Positions 33,561 through 43,822 of a stretch of DNA of 64,000 nt are shown piece after piece. The stretch covers positions 202,501 through 266,500 of the forward strand of contig CAJNDS010002582.1 of assembly GCA_905221605.1 (NCBI GenBank). The letters run 5' to 3'. The notes under the pieces are model-generated. The model searched no databases, was not told the DNA's origin, and saw nothing but the letters and a program-made list of their open reading frames with translations. The stretch is from Symbiodinium natans. Its lineage: Eukaryota > Sar > Dinophyceae > Suessiales > Symbiodiniaceae. The number at the start of each line of letters is the position of its first letter. Position 1 is the stretch's first letter. The position numbers were made by a program, and so were the translations under genes.

Positions 33561-33643
33561 GTTGGATTCAGCGTGGTCTGCAGAACTCGTAAGCCGTCGT
33601 AAGCTCATCGTCACTCGCGAGTCCACAAATCCACACTTCTTTG
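33561..33643 (+). CDS. exon, possible N-terminal part of armadillo-like gene
   Basis: Acceptor tttcaagag|G; reads LDSAWSAELVSRRKLIVTRE and STNPHFF; a GC donor at 33644 or a later one. Link to 33859 is not fixed by phase. A strong GTAAGC at 33589 could shorten it. Confidence 0.42.
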
Positions 33644-36204
33644 GCTTTCGGGGTCTGGGGCTCTGGAGCTCTGCGTTCGGGGCAGGGCGTTGGCGGGTTT
33701 TGTTGCGCTTTGAAGTTGTGATGGGTTTAGGTTTGCTTCCGAAACCACGAAGACACGCGCACACACACATACACACACACACACACACACACAGAGTGAT
33801 TCCCCATCCCCCCCAATGAGAATCCTATGACCTCATCTCGGGGTCCCAGGGGCTGCAGGGCACATTGGATCTACCACTTGTTGACTTCTCTAAACTCAAG
33901 CTCTGGCTGTGGTTTGTTCTCTTTGTTACCATGTGGCCCCTGAAAAGGGTTTAGGGTTTAGGGTTTAGGGTTTAGGGTTTAGGGTTTAGGGTTTAGGGTT
34001 TAGGGTTTAGGGTTTAGGGCTAGTGAATCTAGTGTCCACCAATGTCCACCATGTAGAGAGCCACGCTTCTCTTCCCATCGAGGCCCCACAGTGCCCACCC
34101 AAACCCTCAACCCCAGCTGCAGAACTGACAAATAAACCTCACACCCTAAACCCTAAACCCTAAACCCTAAACCCTAAACCCTAAACCCTAAACCCTAAAC
34201 CCTAAACCCTAAACCCTAAACCCTAAACCCTAAACCCTAAACCCTAAACCCTAAAACCCTAAACCCTAAACCCTAAACCCAAAACCCCAACACCAGAAGC
34301 TCTCCGAGGCTACTTGGGCCGAAGTGACCACCTGGCTGCGATCTCAAGCTGGTGCAGTGGCTGCGGCGTAGGTTTGACAGGTCTCCCCTTTGTCGTTTAG
34401 GGTTTTTCAGTTTAGGGCTAAGTACCCAACCTCTTATAGATTGTTACCTTTTTATATATTTTCAAAGTAGAAACACATACATACGCTCCTACAATGAATG
34501 CTGCTGCAGTCGCAATAAACCCTAAACCCAGCGTGAGGGTTGAAACCTTAAGCTCACTGCGTTTGAGGTTTCAAGGGTCTACAGACCTGTCAAGCTTTCT
34601 CGCAACCTTGCGAGCGTTAATGGATGCTGGTGGTGCTGCACGGGGTGAGGACGAATCCCCAAAGCTCTTAACCCGAAGCTAAAGCCGCATGAACAATCTC
34701 CTGGCTGAGCCAAAACAGGAGGAGGGCAGCCCTCTGGAATTTGAGTCCCAAAGCCGACACCGAGAGAGTCACTCAACGACCTTATCTTGGAAAGCCCTCG
34801 CAACATTTCATGTTGTTCGAACCTTCAACCTTTTGGCTTAGGGCTTAGTGCCCATCAAGCTGGGTAAGCCCGAAATTTGCGAAGGCTCCAGGCTCCCTCC
34901 TCCTCTCCCCACCTCCTCACCTCGTGAGCACCCTGGGCTACCTGGCATGAGCTTACTTAGCCAATAGTTGAACTTTAAACTTTTGTAGGTTTTTGTTCCC
35001 TTACCTAGTAGGAGTTTAGGACCTTTTTCTTCATTGCTTATCGGAGAAGTAGGTTTTCAATCCAAGCGTGTGAACTCCACTTGCCGCGGTGCTCTGGTGC
35101 GTGTGCTGTTGATGTCAAGTTCCGGGCTCGGGATTTAGGGTGTTTAGGGTATACCTTGCAGGAGCTTTCCAAGATGGGCTACTAGGACCGGGAGTAGGCC
35201 CGTTCTTCCTTTTTTTAGGGTTGGGGTTCCCTTCTAATCCCCCTTAAGACCAAAAAGGGTACCCTCCCGGGTCTAGGCTATTGTACCCTGGAACCCTCAA
35301 AAAGTCCCTTTGTAGGGTTGATAATGGGATTTCATAGGTAGAATAAGGGGGACCCTTCAAAGGGTACCCCTTCTGAACCCTCTTCTGGCTCTCTTAAACA
35401 GGGACCTTATTCAGAGGGTCTATATCCCCAAGGGTCCCCTTAATCCTATCCCCTAGGATTAGAAGGCCTAGTAAGCCTAGTAGCCCGTCCTGGTACCGGG
35501 AGGGTCGCTTTTGGAGAGACATGGATAGGACGCAGGGCGAGGGAAGGTTGCCAAGACATGTCCACACAGATTCCAGATCATGATCCACTTTTGTGTTCCT
35601 CAAGGATGTGTGGCAGGGACCCCAAAACTTAGGGAGCGGGTAGGCAACCTTTAACCTTCTTGGTTATATAGCATCCTACAAAATAGACTAAAAGAAGGTT
35701 AGCCTTGCTTGGGCTAGAGTATTCCGCCCCTAAGAACAAGCCGCGATGGCTTAAACCCTAAACCCTGAACCCCAAACCCTAAACGGGTTGACGGCTTCAA
35801 GGATGATGAGAGCTGAGACCCTTCAGTATAGCTTGTGAGGTAGGGGGGATAGGGATGTTCCAGCTTTCCTTCCTGTTGGATTAAGGGAATTGGGGTCCTA
35901 TATATACCGGATTTCAGAGGGTACCTCACTCCCCGATTCCCTACTAACCAACAGTAAGTTTTGGATATACTGTATAGGGCTCTGGTCTGAACTTAGGCGG
36001 GCTCTTTGCAAGCCTGTTACAAAAGGGTTTGTGGGGATTAGGGGAACCCACTTTGGATTTTTCCCCTAAACCCTAAACCCTAAACCCTAAACCCTAAACC
36101 CTAAACCCTAAACCCTAAACCCTAAACCCTAAACCCTAAAGCCGAAGCCCACTTAGAAGGCTGACCGCATGCCTGGCCGCGGAAGGTCTGCTCATGCTGG
36201 AAAC
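33561..36204 (+). CDS. armadillo-like repeat gene with a membrane segment (partial)
   Basis: Exons 33561 to about 33643, 33859-33948, 34297-34367, 34568-34644, 34730-34811, 36160-36204. From 33859 on every junction keeps phase. The exon at 33859 encodes SKLKLWLWFVLFVTMWPLKR, a probable membrane helix with a basic end. Joined exons give WAEVTTWLRSQAGAV, STDLSSFLATLRALMDAGG and AAR-A-LWNLSPKADTERV; AARALWNLS is the armadillo helix-3 pattern (aa.aL.nLs). The last listed exon reads LTACLAAEGLLMLE. Start, end and number of repeats are unknown. A scaffolding role is inferred from the family only. Confidence 0.5.
33859..33948 (+). CDS. exon encoding a membrane helix
   Basis: Phase 0-0, 30 codons; acceptor gggctgcag|GGC, donor AGG|gtttaggg. 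GTLDLPLVDF then LWLWFVLFVTMW. Confidence 0.6.
34144..34280. repeat. long interstitial telomere array
   Basis: About 19 CCCTAAA units with one CCCTAAAA. Directly precedes the armadillo-like exon at 34297. Confidence 0.97.
34297..34367 (+). CDS. armadillo-like exon
   Basis: Acceptor acaccag|AAG right after a 20-unit CCCTAAA array; reads KLSEATWAEVTTWLRSQAGA VAA; donor GC|gtaggt. Confidence 0.62.
34568..34644 (+). CDS. armadillo-like exon
   Basis: Acceptor cgtttgag|G; reads FQGSTDLSSFLATLRALMDA GGAAR plus G; donor G|gtgagg. Confidence 0.65.
34730..34811 (+). CDS. armadillo-like exon
   Basis: Acceptor gagggcag|CC; reads LWNLSPKADTERVTQRPYLG KPSQHF plus AT; donor AT|gttgtt. The split codon makes AARALWNLS. 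Confidence 0.62.
35187..35282. mobile_element. E-family hairpin element
   Basis: Starts ctaggaccgggagtaggccc, ends gggtctag. Other copies: 5209-5316, 22999-23092, 26576-26693, 45874-45976. Internal ttcccttataagccccttaaaccaaaaaggg is shared. Confidence 0.72.
35338..35456. mobile_element. M-family element, copy 2
   Basis: Starts gtagaataagggggaccctt and ends taatcctatcccctag, so GT...AG at the exact termini. Confidence 0.82.
36160..36204 (+). CDS. 45-nt exon
   Basis: Acceptor cttagaag|G; reads LTACLAAEGLLMLE plus AC; donor AC|gtcgta. Phase fits 34811. Confidence 0.5.
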
Positions 36205-36527
36205 GTCGTAGTCCGGGCCTCTTGGTCCCCCAGGGGCTCGTCTCCGCCCCTAGACGAAGATAGCTCCTTGCATCATATCAGGGTTTAGGGTTTATGGGTT
36301 TATAAGTTTACAGGTTTGTAGGGTTGATAGGGTTTATAGGGTTTACAGGGTTTACAGGGTTTACAGCGTTTACAGGGTTTACGGGTTTTTTTAGGGTTTT
36401 TAGGGTTTTTAGGGTTTAGAGCGTTTACAGGGTTTCTAGGGTTGATAGGGTTTAGGGTTTAGGCTTTAGGGCCCTTATCCCTTTTGTGCTTAGGGGCTAA
36501 AGATTACCGGTTCCTTGTGAATTTCAG

Positions 36528-36578
36528 TACGCCGACAAATGCGGCACCCTGTTCATGATCCGCTTCCTGGAGCCCTGA
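36528..36578 (+). CDS. exon, possibly terminal
   Basis: Acceptor gaatttcag|TAC; reads YADKCGTLFMIRFLEP then TGA. A GC donor at 36573 (GA|gccctg) would avoid the stop and fit the frame of 37254. Confidence 0.45.
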   Translation, partial: YADKCGTLFMIRFLEP

Positions 36579-37039
36579 GTCAACCCTATTTATGGTTTAG
36601 GGGTTTAGGGGTTGAGGCTTTAGGGGTTTAGGGGTTTAGGGGTTTAGGGGTTTAGGGGTTTAGGGGTTTAAGGGTTTAGGGTACGGTTTAGGACTTAGGG
36701 CTTTTCATGGACCGAACCCTGAGCCCCTAAACTCTGGTCCGGTATGCGGGAGCGAGAAAGAATCCTGTAAGCCCATGCGCGAATAACAAGCCCTAAGCCA
36801 TCCTAAGTGCAAAAGGGTCATTTCTCGCAAATATGGCCCCCTTTTCGGACTACCATTATAAGGCGGCCCCTACTGCTTAGGGTACCCTACATAGGGACCC
36901 TAATCTAAAGAACTGACCATCAACCCCAAGAACCCCGGAACTTGTACTATTTATGGTACCCAAAAAGGGACCGAAATCTAGAGAGCTGACCTAAAAACCC
37001 CCAGAACCCTGTGTGTGTGTGTGTGTGCGTTATGACTTG

Positions 37040-37130
37040 CTGTTGGTTAGTAGGGAATGGGGGAACCTGCATAAACCTTTCAGGGGTTTATATAGGGCCC
37101 TCGTTCCCTCATTCCCTGCTAACCAACAGC
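37040..37130. mobile_element. F-family hairpin element
   Basis: Termini CTGTTGGTTAGTAGGGAATG / CATTCCCTGCTAACCAACAG. Other copies: 17873-17960, and a right half at 35895-35956. Confidence 0.75.
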
Positions 37131-37253
37131 AAGCCTAAACCCTAAACCCTAAACCCTAAACCCTAAACCCTAAACCCTACACCCTAAACCCTAAACCCTA
37201 AACCCTAAACCCTAAACCCAAAAGGGCTGGGCGGGAGCCGCTGGGTCTGCCAG

Positions 37254-37335
37254 GAAGCCCCATTTTGCGAGAATGGCACTTTCGCCTGGCCTGTTCTCAT
37301 TCCGCTCTTCCTTCTGCTCTGAGAAGAGACACAGG
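37254..37335 (+). CDS. exon, two possible frames
   Basis: Acceptor gtctgccag|. One frame reads EAPFCENGTFAWPVLIPLFL LL then TGA (hydrophobic end). The other, in phase with the GC-donor form of 36528, reads KPHFARMALSPGLFSFRSSF and runs to AGG|gtttgg. Confidence 0.42.
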
Positions 37336-37893
37336 GTTTGGGGTTTGGGGTTTAGGGTTTAGGGTTTAGGGTTTAGGGTTTAGGGTTTAGGGTTTAGGGC
37401 CTGAACAACTCAATTCGCAAAGCTAGAAGGTCAGCTAGACCAGGAGAGGTGCCACCAGTGAACCAGCGCGTGTCCGGTACATAGCGCTTTCTCAAAACTG
37501 CTGGCAGGTTCGTGTGCTTGCGCCCCTAGATCCCTTACTCACCAAGCCCTTGTCTTCGTAGCCGAGTAGGACCCTTCATACACCCCAAAGTAGTGTAATC
37601 CCTATTATCGGAATTCCCCAGAAGGTTCCCCCTATTCTCGGAAACCCCTCTACATAAACCCGCATCTCGGATCTGGCTAGTCTGGATTCCAGGCAGCTGC
37701 TGTTGGTAGGTTTTTTCGGCTTTAGGCACATGATCCTGTGCTTGACCAGCTGCCTCAAAGGGTTAGGGCTTAGGGTTTAGGGCTTAGGGTCTAGGGTCTA
37801 GGGTCTGGGGTCTAGATAGGGTCTATAGGGTCCAGGGTCTAGGGTCTAGGGTCTGAGTCTAGGGTTTAAAGAGGCCACAAGTGTGCCCGACAG

Positions 37894-37950
37894 TTGCAGC
37901 TCGAAGGCTCGGCCTTTCTGCAGCCTCGTGATGCCTTTCGGGGCTACAGG
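37894..37950 (+). CDS. exon, unknown protein
   Basis: Acceptor ccgacag|TTG; reads LQLEGSAFLQPRDAFRGYR; donor AGG|gttcgg, phase 0-0. Confidence 0.48.
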
Positions 37951-38136
37951 GTTCGGAGGGTTGAGAGGGTAGGGTTTGTAGGTTTTTTCTGGGTTTATAG
38001 GCTTGTTTCTGCAGGATTTGTAGGGTTCAATCGGTTGCTCACGTGGAGGGCTTGTTTCTGGACCCCAAGGATCCCAAAACCCTAAACCCTAAACCCCAAA
38101 CCCCAAACCCTTTTACACGACATACGAGTCTGCCAG

Positions 38137-38255
38137 CAGCTCTTGCGTTGGGCGGAGCAACATTGCGAGCTCCTCCGAATTGCTTTCAGCTTCGAGCGGC
38201 ACAGACTGTGAAGAGCGAGGAAACAGACCTTCGGATTCTTGTGCGTGCTCCTTGA
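38137..38255 (+). CDS. exon, frame ambiguous
   Basis: Acceptor tctgccag|. One frame reads QLLRWAEQHCELLRIAFSFE R to CT|gtgaag (38207). Another reads ALALGGATLRAPPNCFQLRA ...TDLRILVRAP to TGA at 38255, in phase if the previous exon uses a GC donor. Confidence 0.42.
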
Positions 38256-39153
38256 GCCCCATAAGCCCTAAACCCTGAACTTCTAAACCCTCAACCCTCA
38301 GAAAACCCCAAACTCGAACAAAGCCCTAAACTCTAACTAAACTCGAAACCCTAAACCCTAAACCCTAAACCCTAAACCCCGCGTCGGACTCCCGAAGTCC
38401 CTCCAGCCTTCACCTTTCTCGGGCCCTTGTGCATTGGGTTGTCATGTCTTAGCTATCTTGAGTCTGCTTTGAATTCTATTTCTACGCCGGTTTTTTTATC
38501 ATCCACCCTTAATCCCGAACCCTATACCTTAAACCCTTAGCCAGCACAGGGAAACCAGGAGGCCCGCAGTTAGATCTTAGATCCAAATCAACATGCCGGC
38601 GCGCCTTAGTACAGGCCTTCTTTGGGCCAGTATAAAGGAGCACTGAAATGGAGGTTCCACTGAAGGTGTAGAATATAGGTTCCTAAGGGGCCACCCAAAA
38701 TCAAGAACTCCACCTGCACTTAACCGAAACTTTGGGATGTTCCCCCCAAAAGAAACAGCTCCTTAAGAGGCGCTGAAATAGGGGGAAAAGTATTAGAATC
38801 CCTAGTAAGGACTGTGAGCAAAAGGGGGAACGTCCCAACCTCCAAACCAACCCCTCTAAATTTTGAGAATCCTAGAGCCCCTCAACCCTGAACCGTGTTT
38901 TTGGACTTGCCCCAAGCCCCGAACTCCTAGGGTTTAGGGTTTAGGGTTTAAGGCCTATATGGTAACTTCTCTGAATTCCTGTCCTCTTGTGAGACTGCGG
39001 GTACCTTAAAGGGGACTATAATGATTTTGAGAACTGACCATTCAAACCTCTCAGACCCTGAGCCCAAAGTTAGGGCTTGTTGGAGGGGCATGTTGGGAGG
39101 GATTTAAACCCTCAACCCTAAACCCTAAACCCTAAAGCCGAACCCCACGGCAG

Positions 39154-39462
39154 AAGGGCACTTTTGGAGCCCAGGCGAGTTTCTCTCACTGGGGCGCCGT
39201 ATTTGCCGGCAGGCTTCTTAGTAAGAAGCTTAAGGGTTCCAAGGATGGTTTAGGCTTTAGAGCTTAGGGCTTAGGGTTTAGGGTTTAGGGTTTAGGGCTT
39301 AGGGCTTAGGGCTTAGGGCTTAGGGCTTAGGGCTTAGGGCTTAGGGTTTAGGGCACGGGAAACGGGAACGGTGGGTCCACAGAGGGACAGCTGAGGCATC
39401 GGGCGATCTTAGGGTCCAAGAACATCAGCACAGCTAATTATCTGCCTTTTTGTCTTGCTTAA
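39154..39462 (+). CDS. 3' end of a gene, two exons
   Basis: Exons 39154-39220 (acceptor ccacggcag|AAG, KGTFGAQASFSHWGAVFAGR LL, donor A|gtaaga, close to consensus) and 39383-39462 (acceptor gtccacag|AG, GQLRHRAILGSKNISTANYL PFCLA, TAA). The split codon A+AG keeps phase. The intron has the AGGGCTT variant of the heptamer. Family unknown. Confidence 0.5.
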
Positions 39463-39566
39463 GTTGCCGTCTGCAGCCCACGTCAGTCCCTGACTCAACC
39501 CTAAGCCCTGAACCCTCAACCCTAAACCCTAAACCCTAAACCTTGAAATTCTGAACTCGCCGAGCA

Positions 39567-39645
39567 GGGAAGTGGAGGACTCCTTGCCCTTTGAGCCCCG
39601 ACTCCGAGCCACACGAGTCAGCCCTCGTACCCAGCACAAGGGTTG
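39567..39645 (+). CDS. exon, unknown protein
   Basis: Acceptor ccgagcag|G; reads EVEDSLPFEPRLRATRVSPR TQHK; donor G|gttgcg. An open island at about 39730-39800 follows. The reverse strand is also open, so strand is not certain. Confidence 0.38.
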
Positions 39646-39868
39646 CGCATCAATACAAAGTCCTCCCCCAAAAAATTTGGTTGTTTGGGGCTTGGGGCCC
39701 TTGGGGTCTAGGAATCCCGTCCACAAAGTCCCCGCCCTCGAACCCTTGCATGGCGCCATGCGCAGAGTGCGCAATGTGCACCGAGGCAACTGTCGGGCGA
39801 GCTCTTGGGGGTGGGGGGGGGGGGTTTAGGTTTGGGGTTTAGGGTTTAGGTTTTAGGGGGGTTATCGA

Positions 39869-39972
39869 GCGAGCCGCAAAGGAGTGGCAACAAGCCGGAT
39901 TTCTGCTACCGTGCTATATCCTGTTGCTGAGTTGGGAAACGCAGTGGCTTGTGTGGGAATGTCGGGTGGCGG
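39869..39972 (+). CDS. exon-like island, hydrophobic
   Basis: One frame reads RAAKEWQQAGFLLPCYILLL then SWETQWLVWECR to CGG|gtggcg. A second frame (ATSRISATVLYPVAELGNAV) is equally open. Coding is likely; the frame is not settled. Confidence 0.35.
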
Positions 39973-40487
39973 GGTATTTACGGACCCTAAAGGTCTAAGC
40001 CCGAAACCTTGGCTCGAAGGGCACCAAACACTGTGCCACGGCAACTGCCGTGATTTGAGGTTCATGAGGGTTTATGGAATAGATGTTGGCTGGTTGAGTA
40101 GAGGCTGGTTTAGAGTCTAGGCGTTGGAGACGCTGGGGCTTGGTTTACTACTATTTGCTTAAGAACCCCCCAGAAAAAGAAGATAATAGTCCCTATATTC
40201 CCCGTATAAGGAAGAATATTTTTGCATTGTTGGGGGGGGTTCTTCAGCAAGTAAGAGTTTCGGGAAGCGACATCCAGAAACGGGTTTGTCCGCGCACGAG
40301 ACCCCACTTGGTATCACGAGCCCCCCCCCGCCCCCCAAATTGTTGAACCCTACCCACCTAAATTGTTAAACCCTACCCCCCTAAACCCAACAAAAAGAGT
40401 CAGACTCGGTTTGTTAGGGTTTTAGGTTTTATAGTTTTGGGTTTTAGGGTTGAGGGTTTAGGGTGGAACCCTACATGGCTCCTTTAG

Positions 40488-40570
40488 CCTGCTTCGCTGG
40501 AAAGGTGCCTTGCGGGCTGCGGGCGCCCGCTTCTTCCCAGGGCCTGGGGCCTGGCAGTGGGACCCTGATG
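40488..40570 (+). CDS. exon, unknown protein
   Basis: Acceptor tcctttag|C; reads LLRWKGALRAAGARFFPGPG AWQWDPD plus G; donor G|gttggg. Follows and precedes heptamer arrays. Confidence 0.48.
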
Positions 40571-41434
40571 GTTGGGGTTTAGGGTTTAGGGTTTAGGGTT
40601 TAGGGTTTAGGGTTTAGGGTTTAGGGTTTAGGGTTTAGGGTTTAGGGTTTAGGGTTTAGGGTTGCGGGCTTAGAGTCTGAGAGGCTTCGGCTATTTAGGA
40701 TTTCGGGTTTAAGATTAAATTCCCGGGCCGACGACTAAAGCCCGGATGCCAAAAGCGTGTAAGATTTAGGGTTTAGGGCTCAGGGTTTTTGGATTTACGG
40801 TTTAGGGATTAGCAATACCTCTTGATTGGGAGGGTGACTCCTTCAACTGCACGAGTTAGGTTCCTTAAAAATTGTCGTTTGCTTTGGTTGGTTTCGTTGA
40901 AGAGGCCTCGTTTAACCGATGAAGTTCCTGAGCTGAATAAATCAGGATAGCCAGTGTAACCTTCATGGACGACTCCTTGTTTCAGGGGTATTGGAGTCTC
41001 GGGCTAGGGCCAGGGCCTTGGGCTGCCTTAGGACTAGAAGGGTTTTCAGGGTTATTGTTGGCGGCTGTTAAGGCTGTAGGGTTTACCCTAAACCCCAAAA
41101 CCCTAGATCCAGGCTTCAGTGTGACCGGTTGGGCTTATCGGGTTGTTGAATCTCGGAAAAAAGTGGGGCTTGGGGTTGTGAGGGCGAATCCCGTGTTGGT
41201 ATGGGCCCTGCGGATTATGGTTGTGAACTTTCACCCCGAAACCTTACCCTAAATCGCTTGGTTTCTCGCCAACCTAGTTTGCCTAATTGCTTTGGGTTGT
41301 TGATGGGGTAGATTTCGGGCCAGTGCTAAGCCGAAACACCAAGAAAGGCGTAGGCAGGGTTTAGGGTTTAGGGTTTAGGGTTTGGGGTTTAGGGTTTAGG
41401 GTTTAGGGTTTAGGGTTTAGGGTTTAGGGTTCAG

Positions 41435-41495
41435 ACACGTTTGACTGGCTTTGGGGTTGAGCCTGGGCTTGAGAATCTGGCTGGTTGCTTCGCGC
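41435..41495 (+). CDS. exon, unknown protein
   Basis: Acceptor gggttcag|ACA; reads TRLTGFGVEPGLENLAGCFA plus C; donor C|gtgggc. Confidence 0.45.
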
Positions 41496-41847
41496 GTGGG
41501 CGATGGGCCCATTGATTGATGGAGGATAAACCCTAAACCCTAAACCCTAAACCCTAAACCCCAAACCCCAAACCCTAAACCCTAAACCCTAAACCCAGTT
41601 CCTGCTTGCGAAGCCTGACGCCAGCCAGCCGTAGCAGCTCTGACCTCCTGTGCCAAAAAGAGTACCGGCCGCCCCGGGTGCCGGGGGCCAGTACGCGCAC
41701 ACACGGCATGCACAGATGTTGAGCGGCCTGTGTGTATATTTGGGATGTCTAACAAGGTGTATGTTTATGTCTTTGTACATGAACCAAAACAGTTCACCCT
41801 GAGCCCTAAACCCTAAACTGCCCTAAACCCTATTCGGGAACACACAG

Positions 41848-41983
41848 AGTACTTTGCCCTGAAGCCTTCCCCCTCCATGGCCTCGCCGCACACCCCCCTG
41901 CTCAGAACGGACAGCTTGGTACCAAGCTCCTCCGCGGACAAGCAGGCCGAGCCGTTCTTGGGATTTCGGCTCTTTTTGCTTAG
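41848..41983 (+). CDS. exon, Ser/Pro-rich segment
   Basis: Acceptor acacacag|AG; reads YFALKPSPSMASPHTPLLRT DSLVPSSSADKQAEPFLGFR. Open until the heptamer array; the donor is at the array edge (41983) or at 41919 (TTG|gtacca). Confidence 0.5.
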
Positions 41984-42112
41984 GGTTTAGGGTTGAGGGT
42001 TGAGGGTTCAGGGTTTAGGGTTCAGGGTTTCGAGTTCAGGGTTTAGGGTTTAGGGTTGAGGGTTTAGGGTTGAGGGTTGAGGGTTTAGGCCCAAAACTGC
42101 CAAGGTTCCAGC

Positions 42113-43822
42113 TCAGAACCTGTTCTGTAGCATCCCTGAAGACCACAAGCCTTCTTGGTAGCAAGCGCGGCGCCAGGTCACCCCATTCGCGCCCGCAGCC
42201 CCGTTGGGAACCACTGGGACAACGACGGTTTGACCCGTCCTGAGGGTCACCTCGCGCTCAAGCAACCCGTCTCCGGATATCACCATCGGCGGCTCTGGCT
42301 TGCGAATCGAGCCCGCCAATGAGGGATCGCGGCGCTGACCCTCGTACCACGCCGTACGAAGGGATCCCGTGACTCGGAACTCCGAAATGTTCGCCGCGTC
42401 TCTTGCCTCGACCGCAAGCCGCTCACGACGATTTTCGTCCTTCTCCGCGATCAGGCTCAAAGACGGAACACCGCCCTTAAACTCGACCTTGACCTTGGTT
42501 GAGGAATGGTCCCAAATGCACAGGATGGGGCTATGGCTGACGAGCTCTAGAACCACTGCAGGGCCCTTGTGCTCCTCACCCAGAAACGCCAAAACTCTAC
42601 CCTTCAGCTTGCACTCATTGGCATTCTTTCCGCGACTGATAGCGCCCGCGGTCCAATGCCCTTCTACGCCCTCGTTGGACGAAGAGAATTGAGCAAGGAC
42701 CCTTGACGCCTGCCGGGTAGAACTGCGGGGATCCGAAGCTTCTCCGGTTGCCCGCCAGCCAACGACCTGAGTAACCCTACCCACAAGGGCTATCAGCTTG
42801 CCGAAGGAGGGGTCTAAGGCAACCTCTTTGCCATTAGACCTCCAGAGCACTTCACACTGCTCATTCACGACATGTCTGTGGCCGTGCCAGTTCACTACTG
42901 ACGACCAATGCACGACGATGTCGCCTTGAACCACATTCAAGGGCGAGCAGTTGTGCCCCGCCACCACAGCACCATCTTCTCTAACCACCCATGTGGTCCA
43001 GTAAGGCTTCACATCGCCCCACTTGGAAAGATCCTTGTGCTGGGAGCCGAGGCTGAGCTTCATGGAATGGCTCTTCTTCCATATCTTCCCACTCAGCATG
43101 CCATATGCTGTGGGAACTGGAGCATCTTTGGGCGTAGTCCTGAACCCTACCGCCCATTGCTGGATGGTTGAGGACCTAACCCTAACTAAACCTCCTGTCC
43201 TATCCAAAGTTGCAAGGACGGAGTTGACCTCTAGGCCCACCTCATGGGCCTCAAGGTCGTCCTCAAGCGGAGGTTCGGGCTCCTCCCGCTCGGCTATTTC
43301 TACCGAGGTATCGACTGCCTCTTTCTCGATGCAGGCGGGGCAGCGAGAAAACAGGTAGGTCCGCTTGCCGCAGATGCATAGACCCTCATGGTCCCAGAGG
43401 GGTCGTGACGGTTCGTCCAGCATCCCTCTAATGCTGGCATCATCGATGGAACGAACCGCGTCCAACCTCAAGGACCGCAGGACTTCCGCCCCCAATGCCT
43501 GCTTCCCTACGATCCCAAAACCTCGCAGGGGAGGCTCCGGAAAATCCTTCTTGAGTTCCGGACAAGCCTCGGCCACTTCCAAGTGGCCCTGCTGCGTGCG
43601 CCATAGGCGTGGCCGCACTGCCCAGATAGCCTTGATGCCTGCCCAAGCCTCTCCTACAGCCCTAGCTTCCTTGCGCTGCAGGTTCCTTGCTTGGAGCGTG
43701 AGCTCAACAACCAAAGGCCACCTAAGGACGGCTGTGACAAGCCCGCCTTGCCCTAGTCCTACGAGGAACTGCGGACGAAACCCCGAAGCTTCCCTAAGAA
43801 CCTTGGCACACGAAGTAAGCAA
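42113..43822 (-). CDS. 569-codon intronless frame, unknown protein
   Basis: The longest uninterrupted frame in the window and free of heptamers, in sharp contrast to its flanks. It stays open above 43822 to an acceptor-like actttacaag| at about 43855, so the counted start (a TTG) is arbitrary. Residues 149-164 have C-x-C-x10-C-x2-C (CICGKRTYLFSRCPAC), a possible zinc knuckle; residues about 165-195 are acidic. No reverse transcriptase, transposase or other domain is recognised. The 5' side touches a truncated D element. It may be a single large exon, a retrocopy or part of a mobile element. Confidence 0.6.
   Translation of the reverse strand: MLTSCAKVLREASGFRPQFLVGLGQGGLVTAVLRWPLVVELTLQARNLQRKEARAVGEAWAGIKAIWAVRPRLWRTQQGHLEVAEACPELKKDFPEPPLRGFGIVGKQALGAEVLRSLRLDAVRSIDDASIRGMLDEPSRPLWDHEGLCICGKRTYLFSRCPACIEKEAVDTSVEIAEREEPEPPLEDDLEAHEVGLEVNSVLATLDRTGGLVRVRSSTIQQWAVGFRTTPKDAPVPTAYGMLSGKIWKKSHSMKLSLGSQHKDLSKWGDVKPYWTTWVVREDGAVVAGHNCSPLNVVQGDIVVHWSSVVNWHGHRHVVNEQCEVLWRSNGKEVALDPSFGKLIALVGRVTQVVGWRATGEASDPRSSTRQASRVLAQFSSSNEGVEGHWTAGAISRGKNANECKLKGRVLAFLGEEHKGPAVVLELVSHSPILCIWDHSSTKVKVEFKGGVPSLSLIAEKDENRRERLAVEARDAANISEFRVTGSLRTAWYEGQRRDPSLAGSIRKPEPPMVISGDGLLEREVTLRTGQTVVVPVVPNGAAGANGVTWRRACYQEGLWSSGMLQNRF

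Larger units (their letters stand above)
36205..39153 (+). other. heptamer-rich stretch with scattered exons
   Basis: Apart from the exons listed, this holds TTTAGGG arrays and variants (TTTACAGGG at 36310-36420, TTTAGGGG at 36590-36670, TCTAGGG at 37775-37860), an F element (37040-37130), a B element (38732-38839), O-like fragments (36830-37010, 38960-39060) and a TG run at 37012-37028. Confidence 0.4.

Noticed and set aside
34020-34110. Island open in several frames on both strands (for example - strand ALWGLDGKRSVALYMVDIGG)
   Set aside because: Too many equally good readings to choose one; left uncalled.
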